Part shown: positions 1 to 9,737 of the stretch, piece by piece | Numbering within the stretch: position 1 is the first letter of the stretch | Layout of the letters: each line of letters opens with the position of its first letter | Source: Trichomonas vaginalis G3 | Taxonomy: Eukaryota; Parabasalia; Trichomonadida; Trichomonadidae | Direction: 5' to 3' | Length of the DNA: 64,000 nt | Assembly (NCBI RefSeq): GCF_026262505.1 | Contig: NC_067206.1 | Span: 20,419,319-20,483,318, forward strand | Notes under the pieces: generated by a model | Told to the model about the DNA's origin: nothing | What the model saw: only the letters and a program-made list of their open reading frames with translations | Databases searched by the model: none | Translations under genes and position numbers: made by a program

Positions 1-1477
1 CGCAAGGGAATCCACATAGGTAATGACCTAAGTCATTTGACTCGATTCCAAATTGAGGGACTGATGTGGTTGTGATAGACCTCATGACATCATAGTTGAA
101 GCCAACAGTATCGTTATTATTGTTAGTGGCATTTGCCTGCATCTCATAGAAGATTGGATCATTAGATGCTTGAGCCTCAGCGGGTATGTTACCATATGCT
201 CCACAGTTCAATTGAATTTGTTCAAACAATGGATTTTCATAGGTAGTGTTATAATTAGGTGTTTTCTTAAATAGTGTATAAATGGTGTTCACATATAATG
301 GAGTAAATGCTGCCGTGAATGTACAAGGAGTTCCTTCACCTTTAGCCATTGAACCATCCATAGTAATGCAGTCAATTCTTTTGATTGGGAAGTTTAGAGT
401 CTTTGCCGAATATCTTGCCACCAAATCACTATAGATGTTAGGGTCCAAAGAGAATGAGTTACAGTATGTAATCATTTCAAAGAAGTTTGCATTCTTCTTA
501 GTGAACTTAATAAACTTGGTACCAAATGATATCGTACTCTTATCGGCATTCCAAGTTACAGTATCAATAACTTTGATACCTTCATAGATAGGAGTGAAGT
601 GATTAGTGATTGGAATATAGCTTGTAACATTGGCTTGCATGTTCGGTAATGGTAGAATATCCTGATAACTTAATGGTGTCCAAACCATACCAGCAATACT
701 GAACTTAACCTTAAGTTGTAAGTTACCAGCAAACGCTGGAAGGAATCTAATGTTATTAAGTATTAGGAATCTTCTTAGGTCAATCTTGATTGGTATGTGG
801 AACTTTAATGTAGTTGCACCACTAATTGGTTTATTGAACTCAATAATCTGTCCAGAACGAACTGTATCACATCTATTGAAAACATCTTTATGTCTAGCCT
901 TACTAAATACATCAACTTTCTTAATAGCTTCTGTTGTAGATGCAGTAGAAGTAATGTAACCTTCTTCTCTAGCATTATCTTGTGTATAAACACTTTTACC
1001 ATTAGCGATTAATTGATATGATTCAACAGCATAGAATGAATCAATGTATCCCAACCAAATTGCTGGAAGATGTGCACATGATTTGCCACCAGCATATTTA
1101 GTATCAATTGCTTTAATTGCTGTAACATTTGATCCTGTAGGAGCTGTCTCAACAGCTCTTTCTTTATATACTTCACCATCATATTTAGGAACTTTTTCAT
1201 CAGCTGGTTCAGTTTCTGTTGTAATTATGCACTCACCATCGACATAACCACTAATGAACGTATTATATAAGTCAATCATGTTCTCACCAGGTGGTGATAT
1301 GTTAAATGTAATATAACCGTTATCAATAGTATTTGTCGGCATAGCTGGCACTTTTGTTGGGACATATCTATGGTTAGTATCTCCAATAGGAACTGCCCCA
1401 TCAACTTGATCGAAATAATATCTTACTTGTCTGATGGAATCAGCAATACTGTATGTATTGAGGTTATCGTTCAACAT
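1..1477 (-). CDS. MCP: Maverick major capsid protein (partial, runs off the left edge)
   Basis: About 492 residues are open from an ATG at 1477 to the window edge. The protein is the likely double-jelly-roll major capsid subunit. It shares a mid-protein motif with the putative capsids of E2 and E3: a hydrophobic strand, then IPI/VPL, a run of aromatic and aliphatic residues, and a P-x-x-A/F-G turn followed by another strand (here around FLPAFAGNLQLKV). The next gene upstream, on the same strand, begins just beyond a short AT-rich gap. Family assignment is inferred from length, position and this shared motif; no structure search was possible. Confidence 0.72.
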   Translation of the reverse strand, partial: MLNDNLNTYSIADSIRQVRYYFDQVDGAVPIGDTNHRYVPTKVPAMPTNTIDNGYITFNISPPGENMIDLYNTFISGYVDGECIITTETEPADEKVPKYDGEVYKERAVETAPTGSNVTAIKAIDTKYAGGKSCAHLPAIWLGYIDSFYAVESYQLIANGKSVYTQDNAREEGYITSTASTTEAIKKVDVFSKARHKDVFNRCDTVRSGQIIEFNKPISGATTLKFHIPIKIDLRRFLILNNIRFLPAFAGNLQLKVKFSIAGMVWTPLSYQDILPLPNMQANVTSYIPITNHFTPIYEGIKVIDTVTWNADKSTISFGTKFIKFTKKNANFFEMITYCNSFSLDPNIYSDLVARYSAKTLNFPIKRIDCITMDGSMAKGEGTPCTFTAAFTPLYVNTIYTLFKKTPNYNTTYENPLFEQIQLNCGAYGNIPAEAQASNDPIFYEMQANATNNNNDTVGFNYDVMRSITTTSVPQFGIESNDLGHYLCGFPC

Positions 1478-1497
1478 CTTTCTCAGCTATAAAAAAT

Positions 1498-1947
1498 TTA
1501 CAATCTTCTTATTCTTGGGATTATTCGTCTTATTTGTGGCTGAGGTTTAGGAGGTTCTGGTTCAGGCTCTGGTTCATCATCGAAGTGTATTCTTTTCTCT
1601 TCCATTGATTGAACATATTCTTGATTCTCTTTAGTTTCCTTCTCACGTTCAATTGGGTCCATGTTTGGTTCATTAACTACACTGTTACGTTCTAATATCT
1701 TTGTCATCATCTCTAACAACATTTTATTAGTATATGCTTGTTCTTCTTCTTTCTTCTCATCAACTTTAGGAGCTTCTTGAACAACAGGAGCTGGGGCAGG
1801 AGCTGGTGAATTCAATGGTGCCTTTCTCTTTCTAACTTGAACTGAACCATTCTTCATATGACAAACATAATATAATGGATGTTGTATTCCTTTAGCTTCA
1901 TTCAATATGATTGATTGCTTTTCACTTGGTGAAAGTTTTGACGTCAT
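1498..1947 (-). CDS. small Maverick protein with a 'YxVxxMKNG..VRKRK' motif
   Basis: 149 residues from the ATG at 1947; a longer reading to 2106 exists but its extra N-terminus overlaps the neighbouring divergent gene. The N-terminus has a short helical segment and then LYYVCHMKNGSVQVRKRK. The same pattern occurs in the proteins at 16,453 and 59,149, so this is a conserved Maverick family. The middle is Ala/Pro rich and the tail is acidic, then Pro rich (repeated EPEP), ending in a basic RRIIPRIRRL. The function is unknown; the basic motif and low-complexity tail would suit a DNA- or capsid-associated accessory protein. Only 34 bp separate it from the start of the plus-strand gene at 1982. 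Confidence 0.6.
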   Translation of the reverse strand: MTSKLSPSEKQSIILNEAKGIQHPLYYVCHMKNGSVQVRKRKAPLNSPAPAPAPVVQEAPKVDEKKEEEQAYTNKMLLEMMTKILERNSVVNEPNMDPIEREKETKENQEYVQSMEEKRIHFDDEPEPEPEPPKPQPQIRRIIPRIRRL

Positions 1948-1981
1948 TTCTATCCTAATAAAATTTTTTACTCCTAACAAA

Positions 1982-2209
1982 ATGACTGAGAATACTTTCG
2001 ACAGAGAAGCACTCAAGAATGAACTTCGTGAAGAAATACTTAATGAACTCAAACCAAAAGAACAAACACAAGAAGAGAAACCAGCTAAACCAAAGCGTAA
2101 ACTCACAGAGAAACAATTAGCTGCATTAGCAGCTGGACGCGCAAAGAATCCACGAATGATTGCAAAGAAATTGAGAGAAGAGGAAGAAGCTAAGAAAAAT
2201 AATAAGTAA
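1982..2209 (+). CDS. small lysine/glutamate-rich protein
   Basis: 75 residues from ATG 1982, an internal Met of a longer reading whose upstream part crosses the neighbouring gene. It is almost entirely charged and predicted helical, with an Ala-rich segment (KQLAALAAGRAKNP) that resembles basic DNA-binding tails of the type 'AxAAGRxKNP' seen in many virus and phage small proteins. It is divergent from the 149-aa gene and converges on the polymerase gene, whose stop is 5 bp away. No specific function can be assigned. Confidence 0.55.
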   Translation: MTENTFDREALKNELREEILNELKPKEQTQEEKPAKPKRKLTEKQLAALAAGRAKNPRMIAKKLREEEEAKKNNK

Positions 2210-2213
2210 GTGT

Positions 2214-5200
2214 TTAGAACTTTAACTTACGTTCAAAAGATGACTTCGTTGAAATAGTGAAGTCCTTATTTTTGTTGAAGCATGGTTTCGAACCAATGCA
2301 CAAGTCAAAGGTTATCTCATCACCTTCATAAAGAGATTTGTACAATTCCACGATGCTATATTTTTCCCCAACTTTCTCAGGGAAGAACAAACCTTTCTTC
2401 TCGTCATAATGTACTTGTATCGCATCTGGGAACATTTGGTTTGCAGTAAGTGCAATTACGTCCTGTGTGATTCCCTTCATTCGACAGTGGAAAGCAATTT
2501 CCTTGAGGTCATTGGTTAATTCGTCGAGGTAAGTCTTCTTTCCAACGAATATAGATCTTTGTGCCTTAGACATATGTCCTGCAGTAATCTCTGCAAAGTC
2601 TGAATGAAATTGACCCAGTGCTTTTCCAATGAGTTCTCTGTTATACCTTCTCTTGTATTCTTCTGCTAACTTATCTAAGTCCTTCTCATACAAGTGTAAA
2701 CTATCTGTATCCTGATAGAACAACTTCAAGCCCAAATCTTCTGCTGTGAAGAATACTTCATTCATGATTCGTTTGGACATAGAAAGGATTGAAACACCTA
2801 ATGGACAATAGTTAAAGTGACGAACGATAGGTTTAAATGACTTTACACATGAAAGTTCGGAATCGGGGATGAACTCTATTGTCTGTATGTCATTATAGTT
2901 CTTAATGATATAGTCAGTGAGCTTATTGTCCTTGATGAAACGAATCTTTTTGTCAATGGGCTTTAATATCGTCTTACCATAGATACTGTTCAAAAGAAGT
3001 TTGATGATCTCTTGTATCGGATTACCTTCCTTCTTATACTTAGCACGTAATTCGAAGAGCTTCTTAACTTCATTCCTTATTGTCATGTCCCTTTTTCCAT
3101 CATAATAGTATCCATCAATGACTTTGCATGAGATCTCTTGGAACTTGATCAGATCTTGAAGCGTAATGTGGTCTACGAACATCTTGCAGCATGTATTGGA
3201 ACTTCTGGCAACATGTAAGTCAGGGTTGATGTCAGGATTGACGACAATCAATGGGAATGCTGAGTTCTTACCGATCGACAAGATCTCGATCTGACAGTAA
3301 AATCCTGAGATGAACTTTTCCTTTGTTGGTTCAGCTTGGTCATCATCAAAGAGATGCTCCAACAAGTATTCACTGCTCTTCATCTCTTCTGTCATAACTT
3401 TTGGAATTCCTTCTAAACAGTAAAGTCTAGCAATTGCTGATGGATACAATGATACAGCATCGAAGTCAGTGATGAGTTCTCCTTCATTGTATTGCTTCTT
3501 GTTCTCAGCTAGCATGCATCTTCCTCCTTGAATACACTTGGAAATATATTCACGAGGTTTTCCTGCAAGATCAAAGAGATTACCGTTCTTCCAATATACT
3601 CTCTTCTCAAAGAGTTTGTTTGAGATAGAACTTATTGAAACATAATCATAAGCATCTATTTCAAACTCAGTCATGAGGTCATTGCGGAACTTAAGAAAGC
3701 CATCTCGTAAAATGCGTACATCTTGACCGCAATAGAATGACGAATAAACTTCCATGTCAAAGTGTTCATCATCAATCTTGCAATCTTCAATCTTCTCAAT
3801 GTTCTCATTAAAAGCTTCAATATCTTTGACATGATTCATGGCATCATCGATGTTACCAACTTTAGTTGTATTAACTAACTCTTCCGTGTAGTAATTATAT
3901 GGGAAAACTTCTTTTTCACCACTAGTGAGGTGAAACATTTCAGGGAATCTTTCCAACTTAGTTGAGATGATTGCATAAGAGTCTTTGAAGCAGAGAAGTT
4001 TTCCTTTGTACTTTCCTTGTATCTGCATCGTTTGTGAACCTTTGATGATTGGAGTTCCTGTAATCTCTTCTAACTGAGACATGAGAAAAGTGACATCGTA
4101 CGATAAGTTGTGGAAATAAACTAAACTCTTATCTGGTAAAGCTTCGAGGAATTTTGACGCACAGTCACTTCCCCAAATTGATGTATAACCATCATCGTCA
4201 TCTTCCATGAAACAAATGTTGTATGCTTTGTGAATGTTTCCATCAGTTGATGCTTCGAAGTCAGCAAAGAAAACATGTTCTCTTGGGAACTTCATGTCTT
4301 TCTTCGTCTCTGAACTCCAATCTTTCTTCATCCTTGCGCAATAACGCTCATTGTATGTGAGGTCAATCATTTCTTCAAGGTTCTCATTATACATCGTTGT
4401 GAAGTATGTGCAAAGTTCTCCTGTTCTAATTGGTTCGAAATAATTGTTAGCAAACAAGAGTTCAATGACTTTTGCAAGTGGTGTAACTAACTTTGAGTTA
4501 ATTGCATACCTTGTTTCATATCTTCTGTTAACTAACATCTTCTTCTCTAAAGTCCAATCCTTGCACAACTTACAAACATCTTCATAGTTCTTGATGAACA
4601 TTGAACTTATTGGAAGCTTTTCGTTCAACATGTAGTGGTCATACATTAATAAAAGTTCTACTGTCATCTTTGGTTCTTCATCTGGTTCATAAGTATATGA
4701 ATGATTTGAATACTTCTCGTTGTATTTGATGACATGGAACCTTATTCCTGTTTCTTTGGCAATAACCTTAATCTTTGACATTGGAAAATCTTTGACACGA
4801 ATGATTTCCCTCATATGATTAATTGTTGCTTCGTCAACACCAGCTTGAATACAAGCGTAGATGAAACATGAATCTTTCATCATCTTCTTTGCTGTCTCTG
4901 CATTAAGTTCGTTGAAGATCTGATACCTCTCTAAGTTAATAGGTAATTTGCATGTCCATGTCCAAAGCTGACCATTACGTGACCTGTTTCTCTTCTTTGA
5001 ATGGTTTTGTTTGATGATCTTGAGTGCGATCTTTTCTTGACCTGCTGCTCTCATCGTATCTAACATAACTTGTTCTTCAGCTGTGAGTTTATATGGTGTG
5101 TACGTTCCTTTTCTCAAAGCAGAAGCATCAACATCTGAATAAGCTGTATAGTCAAAGATCTCGATCTTCCTTAACGAAGGAATACTACAAAGGAAGAAGT

Positions 5201-5903
5201 CATAGTTTGATTCAAGGACTTTAGATGCTAATTCTTGTACTTCTGCTATTGGAGCTTCATTAAGTAACTGATGAACTAATGATCCCATTGTATTGATGTT
5301 CAAATGACGCAAAATGTTTCTCTTCTCATCAAAGTCGTAATAGAATGTCCACTTCTGTTTGAAAAGGTCTATCTGTCCAATGAACTTTGCCATAACTCTT
5401 GGAAACATCTTGTTGAAGTAATCTTTTCCTCTTGGACTGTATTGGTCAATGTTAAACATAATGAATCTTTCTCCTGCTTTAGTTATTGGGTCTAACCATT
5501 TCTCATCAGGAAGTTTTTGACCATTAATGTTCTTAACAACGTAAAAGGCATTCTGTATTTCTTTGTATGCTAATTCGCTCTCATCAATCTTTGGTGGAGG
5601 GTCTGAGTATATTGGTTGCATCTCCATTAACGCTCTATTATGAGATCTCTGATCGTGATCTAAAGCAACTGGGGAATTTGAAGCTGGAACATTCATGATA
5701 CCATTGTAGTCATCATAGAAGCTCTTAGCATTCTTGAAAATATCTGCTACACTTCCTGTACCTCCTTGATTCTTAATTGCCAGAGCTAATTTATTGGTAA
5801 TGTCTTTAGCTTTCTTAGGCATTTTGATCCCAAACATATCAAGCATACCTTTCTTATCTTCTGGTGAAAGGTTATTAACTAATCCTTTTATAGCATTGAG
5901 CAT
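2214..5903 (-). CDS. PolB: protein-primed DNA polymerase B of Maverick E1
   Basis: 1,229 residues, open throughout. Family-B polymerase and proofreading motifs appear in order: ExoI FFADFE (about 545-550), ExoII YFHNLSYD (596-603), ExoIII FYCGQD (723-728), palm motif A DFDAVSLYPS (813-822), motif B KLLLNSIYGKT (967-977) and motif C YQDTDSLH (1063-1070). The roughly 545-residue N-terminal extension carries GIMNVPAS near residue 69, a motif shared with the separate gene at 39,423 in E2, so it is probably the priming/terminal-protein region. It would replicate the linear element from its ends by protein priming. The start is set by an AT-rich promoter-like gap upstream (TTATAAAAG). It looks functional as read. 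Confidence 0.95.
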   Translation of the reverse strand: MLNAIKGLVNNLSPEDKKGMLDMFGIKMPKKAKDITNKLALAIKNQGGTGSVADIFKNAKSFYDDYNGIMNVPASNSPVALDHDQRSHNRALMEMQPIYSDPPPKIDESELAYKEIQNAFYVVKNINGQKLPDEKWLDPITKAGERFIMFNIDQYSPRGKDYFNKMFPRVMAKFIGQIDLFKQKWTFYYDFDEKRNILRHLNINTMGSLVHQLLNEAPIAEVQELASKVLESNYDFFLCSIPSLRKIEIFDYTAYSDVDASALRKGTYTPYKLTAEEQVMLDTMRAAGQEKIALKIIKQNHSKKRNRSRNGQLWTWTCKLPINLERYQIFNELNAETAKKMMKDSCFIYACIQAGVDEATINHMREIIRVKDFPMSKIKVIAKETGIRFHVIKYNEKYSNHSYTYEPDEEPKMTVELLLMYDHYMLNEKLPISSMFIKNYEDVCKLCKDWTLEKKMLVNRRYETRYAINSKLVTPLAKVIELLFANNYFEPIRTGELCTYFTTMYNENLEEMIDLTYNERYCARMKKDWSSETKKDMKFPREHVFFADFEASTDGNIHKAYNICFMEDDDDGYTSIWGSDCASKFLEALPDKSLVYFHNLSYDVTFLMSQLEEITGTPIIKGSQTMQIQGKYKGKLLCFKDSYAIISTKLERFPEMFHLTSGEKEVFPYNYYTEELVNTTKVGNIDDAMNHVKDIEAFNENIEKIEDCKIDDEHFDMEVYSSFYCGQDVRILRDGFLKFRNDLMTEFEIDAYDYVSISSISNKLFEKRVYWKNGNLFDLAGKPREYISKCIQGGRCMLAENKKQYNEGELITDFDAVSLYPSAIARLYCLEGIPKVMTEEMKSSEYLLEHLFDDDQAEPTKEKFISGFYCQIEILSIGKNSAFPLIVVNPDINPDLHVARSSNTCCKMFVDHITLQDLIKFQEISCKVIDGYYYDGKRDMTIRNEVKKLFELRAKYKKEGNPIQEIIKLLLNSIYGKTILKPIDKKIRFIKDNKLTDYIIKNYNDIQTIEFIPDSELSCVKSFKPIVRHFNYCPLGVSILSMSKRIMNEVFFTAEDLGLKLFYQDTDSLHLYEKDLDKLAEEYKRRYNRELIGKALGQFHSDFAEITAGHMSKAQRSIFVGKKTYLDELTNDLKEIAFHCRMKGITQDVIALTANQMFPDAIQVHYDEKKGLFFPEKVGEKYSIVELYKSLYEGDEITFDLCIGSKPCFNKNKDFTISTKSSFERKLKF

Positions 5904-5945
5904 GTTGGTCTTTTATAACCGATAAAAAAATATACGTTATTTTTT

Positions 5946-6788
5946 TTAATCGTCATCGTAATCATAATCGTACGAAGATTCTGTATCATCATCACTGACA
6001 TCATTGGTTTCTCTAACTTCTGGCTTATCTGGTTTAATCTCTATCACCATAAACATTGGTGACAATAATCGAACAGGCTGATCTTGGAAGTCAACTAAGG
6101 TAAACGTAACATTAGTTAGTTCCCATGGAAATGCATCTATCCATGGTGAGGATTCCTTACATATAAGTGGTTTACCAGATATCCAGAACTCATTGATGTT
6201 ATAACATGTAGATCTGTACATGATCTTTCTTCGATCATCAACTTGGTCAATATTATTGAACCCAGAGATGACAGACATTGATGAACGAAGGTATAACTGA
6301 TACCCGAAGTTGAGCATAGGTGGTTTTGGCATTTGTAGATAATAATTATGTACAATAGGTAGTTCTATTCCATATGCACCTAAAATAAGATTTGCTCTAT
6401 GTGAAGCATCTTTTAAATAGACTTTATGTCCTTTGTCCTGTGACGTAAATATAAGTTGATTCGTAGCACTCAGTGAAACTGTTACATTATGTTGACCTTT
6501 TTTCTTGTTATAATAATCAAACTGTTTTGTTACAATCTCTTGTAGTTTTGATACAATAGTATCCATATCAAATGAAAGAGCTGACTTAAATGTACACACC
6601 TTTTCTTCTCCATCTTCGTCTAACTGTAAGACAAAATAATCTGTTTCGTCACAAACAATAAAGTTCGCCATAGTACTGACACTTTTTACTCTCATCTTTA
6701 TCTTACTTGGATGCCCCATGTTAGGATCTGCTTGAAACTGTATTGTCCCGTAGTTATTAGGATCAGTCGATTGTAGATAATACATCAT
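5946..6788 (-). CDS. conserved Maverick virion protein, family A (candidate minor capsid/penton)
   Basis: 280 residues. The N-terminal half is beta-rich (residues 15-60: pattern P-x-x-x-G-H-P-S-K-I-K-M...A-N-F-I-V) and aligns by eye with proteins at 34,472 in E2 and 48,942 in E3. The last 35 residues are very acidic with repeated Asp/Tyr. Polintons normally encode a single-jelly-roll penton beside the capsid, and this conserved family is one of two candidates; the other is the family at 21,515/34,452/62,606. It shares a 19-bp start-to-start gap with the divergent gene at 6808. The identity as penton is inference. Confidence 0.5.
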   Translation of the reverse strand: MMYYLQSTDPNNYGTIQFQADPNMGHPSKIKMRVKSVSTMANFIVCDETDYFVLQLDEDGEEKVCTFKSALSFDMDTIVSKLQEIVTKQFDYYNKKKGQHNVTVSLSATNQLIFTSQDKGHKVYLKDASHRANLILGAYGIELPIVHNYYLQMPKPPMLNFGYQLYLRSSMSVISGFNNIDQVDDRRKIMYRSTCYNINEFWISGKPLICKESSPWIDAFPWELTNVTFTLVDFQDQPVRLLSPMFMVIEIKPDKPEVRETNDVSDDDTESSYDYDYDDD

Positions 6789-6807
6789 TTTTATATGTAG
6801 TAAAAGA
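6789..6807. promoter_or_regulatory. bidirectional mini-promoter (19-bp divergent gap)
   Basis: The entire space between two start codons pointing away from each other reads TTTTATATGTAGTAAAAGA, a quasi-palindrome with TTTTAT at one end and TAAAA at the other. Any core promoter for either gene must lie here or inside the opposite coding region. Confidence 0.5.
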
Positions 6808-8169
6808 ATGAGTGTTGTTCCATATGCATATGAATGTTATAAGTCTAGCGTACTTCAATATAAAGAATATACTCTCAGAATTACTGATAATGCTTTAGTC
6901 ATACATAAAGAAGGTGCTGATGAAGACATTACCATCGGTCCTGGTATATTACCTATCGAGCAACCAGATGGTACAATTGTTGAAACAGACTTAAATCAAT
7001 ACCTTCAAGCGTTACAGAATCGTGTGACAAAAGTAGAGAATAATTACTTAGATGCTCCATTCTTCACAACTGATAGAGATTATATGTTTTCATGTATGGC
7101 GAGTAATGGTTTGCAAGAAACTCGTGAGGTAAATATTAATGAAGCATTAGAGACTATAATATATCATGTTAAACGGTTATTATCGATTGACCATGGAGTT
7201 CATTTTGACCCAAGGTCTACACTGTTCAATATACCAATGATTGAAAACAGTCAATTAACATTTAAAGAAGATACATTGTATAATGCTTTAAACGCAGCAT
7301 TTGCTTATATATTAGGTCATGAACAAGTACAAAATAGTGGTATTGCAATATACTTAGATAAAGTTATGTTAAAGAAACCATTGACATTCACAGAAGATGG
7401 TCCAAAAGCAACTGGTATTGTTGGTGATGGAACATTATTGACGAAAGAATACTTAGCAAGTCATGTCGGAGAATTTTTCTCCACTAATGATAGCATCAGT
7501 ACAACACCAGAAGTTATTTTATTGAAGAAACCAATCACATTTGATGTTAAAGGAAAGACAAAAGCAACTGGTATAGCTGGCGATGGAGTTCTTCTGACTA
7601 AGGAATACTTGAAGAAAAATATCAATGACTTCGTTGAAATTGTCAAAGATAAAGAATCTGGTCTTAAGTTCAACCCTTTATCATTCATCTTTGCCATAGC
7701 AAACGCCGGTGCTACTGCAGCCTCATGGATATCACTCCAGAGTCAAATAAATGCTCTTTGGGCTTTTGTTGAAAGTCAAGAAGGTATAGATACTGTTCTT
7801 GACACTCTGGGTAATCTTGGTCCAAATCATAAAGGAGGTTTTGTGGATGGAATAAAAAATTTAGTTGAAAAGACTAAAACAAGTTTCCAGAAGATAACTC
7901 ATATAGAAAGATTCAGAAATGAAGGTTATATGGAACTTGAGAGTTTTGATGTGACTGGACCTTTGGAACCAATTCCAATGCCACGTGATGCTAATGATGA
8001 AGAAGAGAAAGATCCTGGACCAAAAACAATCATTTCTACGTTAAGTACTTTGTACCCTGATTTTGTGACCTTAGTGAAAGTTGCTAATACATCAAGAAAG
8101 AACAATAATATTATATGTCTGGTACTGATGACCTTACTGATTATCTTTATCTCATTCTTGCTGAATTAG
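6808..8169 (+). CDS. membrane-anchored Maverick protein with internal repeat, unknown
   Basis: 453 residues. Residues about 190-215 and 245-270 are near-duplicates (KKPLTFTEDGPKATGI-type and KKPITFDVKGKTKATGI-type, each followed by a GDGxLLTKEYL). The C-terminus is one hydrophobic helix (IICLVLMTLLIIFISFLLN), a likely tail anchor, preceded by NNN. A P-rich acidic stretch lies before it. The internal repeat resembles shaft repeats of the neighbouring fibre gene (KA-D/T-G-I followed by a lysine-rich loop), so the pair may form a spike: a membrane-bound base and the fibre. Its 3' end overlaps the fibre gene by 55 bp in another frame. Confidence 0.6.
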   Translation: MSVVPYAYECYKSSVLQYKEYTLRITDNALVIHKEGADEDITIGPGILPIEQPDGTIVETDLNQYLQALQNRVTKVENNYLDAPFFTTDRDYMFSCMASNGLQETREVNINEALETIIYHVKRLLSIDHGVHFDPRSTLFNIPMIENSQLTFKEDTLYNALNAAFAYILGHEQVQNSGIAIYLDKVMLKKPLTFTEDGPKATGIVGDGTLLTKEYLASHVGEFFSTNDSISTTPEVILLKKPITFDVKGKTKATGIAGDGVLLTKEYLKKNINDFVEIVKDKESGLKFNPLSFIFAIANAGATAASWISLQSQINALWAFVESQEGIDTVLDTLGNLGPNHKGGFVDGIKNLVEKTKTSFQKITHIERFRNEGYMELESFDVTGPLEPIPMPRDANDEEEKDPGPKTIISTLSTLYPDFVTLVKVANTSRKNNNIICLVLMTLLIIFISFLLN

Positions 8170-9503
8170 CGAAGAAAGTTGAGGAGAACAAAAATAATGG
8201 AGGAAGAACTGCACTTAAGATTGCAGACAAAGCTGACAAAAGTTATGTTGACGAAGAGATACGTAAAGTTGCATCTAAAGAATATACTTTATCACAGTCT
8301 GTCATACTTAAGACAATCAAAGGTCCAGAGAAAGATATGTACCCAGGTGATGGTACAACAGTTAAAGTTAATGAAAGAGTTTCATTCCCATCTGGTATTG
8401 ATGCAAAAGAAGTATATATTAATGGTGAAAACATCAATACAACATTGATTCCTTTGAAAAATAATGAGTTCACTGAACCTTTGACAGTTAAATCAATTCG
8501 TTCAAGAGAAGACAAACCTGTTATAATCAATAAAATAGGAGCTGATAATGACCAACCAGTTCAAATCAAGAAAATAAGAGCTGATGACATTATCTTGAAC
8601 TATACTTTAGGCTCAAGTGCTCCACAAGAAGATCCTCATATGAGTTTAACAGAGACCTTGCAAAATTTGAATGGTACTGCATATAATATGTCTATGAGTT
8701 ATAACAACTTTAAAGCACATGAGTTACCAGTTCTGTTAGACAACAAAGCAGACAAAACTTATGTTAATGAACAGATCTCAAAGATCTCTAATGCATCTGT
8801 AAACAATGGAATACCTGAAAGCATTACAGTTAGCTTTGGTAATAATGATATGGGTAAAGTTGCAATATTTATAAATTATAACATTGGTCCATCAGAAAAA
8901 GGTCCAAGTTACTATACATTGAGTCATGGTAAATCTATTGAACTTGTGTTCCACAAAAAAGATGGAACAAACTTAACTATTCATCCTGGAGATACGTTTG
9001 AGTTTTATTTGAACGATGTCACCACAGTAGATTATACTTATAGACCTTCTAACATGTTTGACATGATGTATCCAATTGGTTCTATATTTACATCAATGAG
9101 CTCAACAAGCCCGCAAACCCTTTATGGAGGTGTTTGGCAACCGATTGTTGATCAGTTTCTTTACTGTTCTAACTCATCAATGGACTTTGGTGGTTCAAAG
9201 ACTATCAGAGTTGAAAACCTTCCACCACACTCCCATAGGTTCAGTGCAACAACATCTACTAATGGAGAGCATTCACATTCAATGACAAAAAGAGGTTATA
9301 CAAATCTTGCAGCAGGTTCTGATAGACAAGGTATGAATAGATATGATATCACAGATGACCCTAGAGATGTTAGTACAGGTATTTTCTGCGGATCTGCAGG
9401 AAACCATACTCACACAGTAGCTGGAATCACAGATGCAACAGGAAAAGGTCAAGACTTCTTACCACCATTTATGACTGTATTCGCTTGGTTCAGAGCTGCT
9501 TAA
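8115..9503 (+). CDS. phage-like fibre protein
   Basis: 462 residues. The N-terminus has a short helix, then shaft repeats with 'ADKxYVDEEI' and 'ADKTYVNEQI' coiled elements as in bacteriophage tail fibres. The last 147 residues form a knob-like domain that opens MYPIGSIFTSM and contains GGVWQPIVDQFLY, NLPPHSHRF and NHTHTVAG, ending PPFMTVFAWFRAA. This matches the C-terminal domain of phage tail-fibre/collar proteins. The same architecture occurs at 61,175 in E3. The likely role is receptor binding. The 55-bp overlap with the upstream gene suggests the two are expressed together. The following 9504-9737 holds no convincing gene. Confidence 0.8.
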   Translation: MSGTDDLTDYLYLILAELAKKVEENKNNGGRTALKIADKADKSYVDEEIRKVASKEYTLSQSVILKTIKGPEKDMYPGDGTTVKVNERVSFPSGIDAKEVYINGENINTTLIPLKNNEFTEPLTVKSIRSREDKPVIINKIGADNDQPVQIKKIRADDIILNYTLGSSAPQEDPHMSLTETLQNLNGTAYNMSMSYNNFKAHELPVLLDNKADKTYVNEQISKISNASVNNGIPESITVSFGNNDMGKVAIFINYNIGPSEKGPSYYTLSHGKSIELVFHKKDGTNLTIHPGDTFEFYLNDVTTVDYTYRPSNMFDMMYPIGSIFTSMSSTSPQTLYGGVWQPIVDQFLYCSNSSMDFGGSKTIRVENLPPHSHRFSATTSTNGEHSHSMTKRGYTNLAAGSDRQGMNRYDITDDPRDVSTGIFCGSAGNHTHTVAGITDATGKGQDFLPPFMTVFAWFRAA

Positions 9504-9737
9504 CTCAAGATCACGATCACAAACTGTTTCTCAGTATGAATGAGTAGCTCTATTTTTACATCATTACTGAAGTATTTCTTTTCTTCATCAATGACAGAAA
9601 GAATGTTTTCATCATCTTTTAAAGATCTTACCAAAGTTAGATCTTCATCAGAAAATCTCAAAGAAAGACTCATTTATGCACTAATAAAAATATAGCTAAT
9701 TATTTTTTTATCTGAACTTTTTATCGGGTATATAAAG

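Noticed and set aside
9500-9674. 57-residue minus-strand gene
   Set aside because: First looked open, but the frame is not continuous on recounting; no gene is called.
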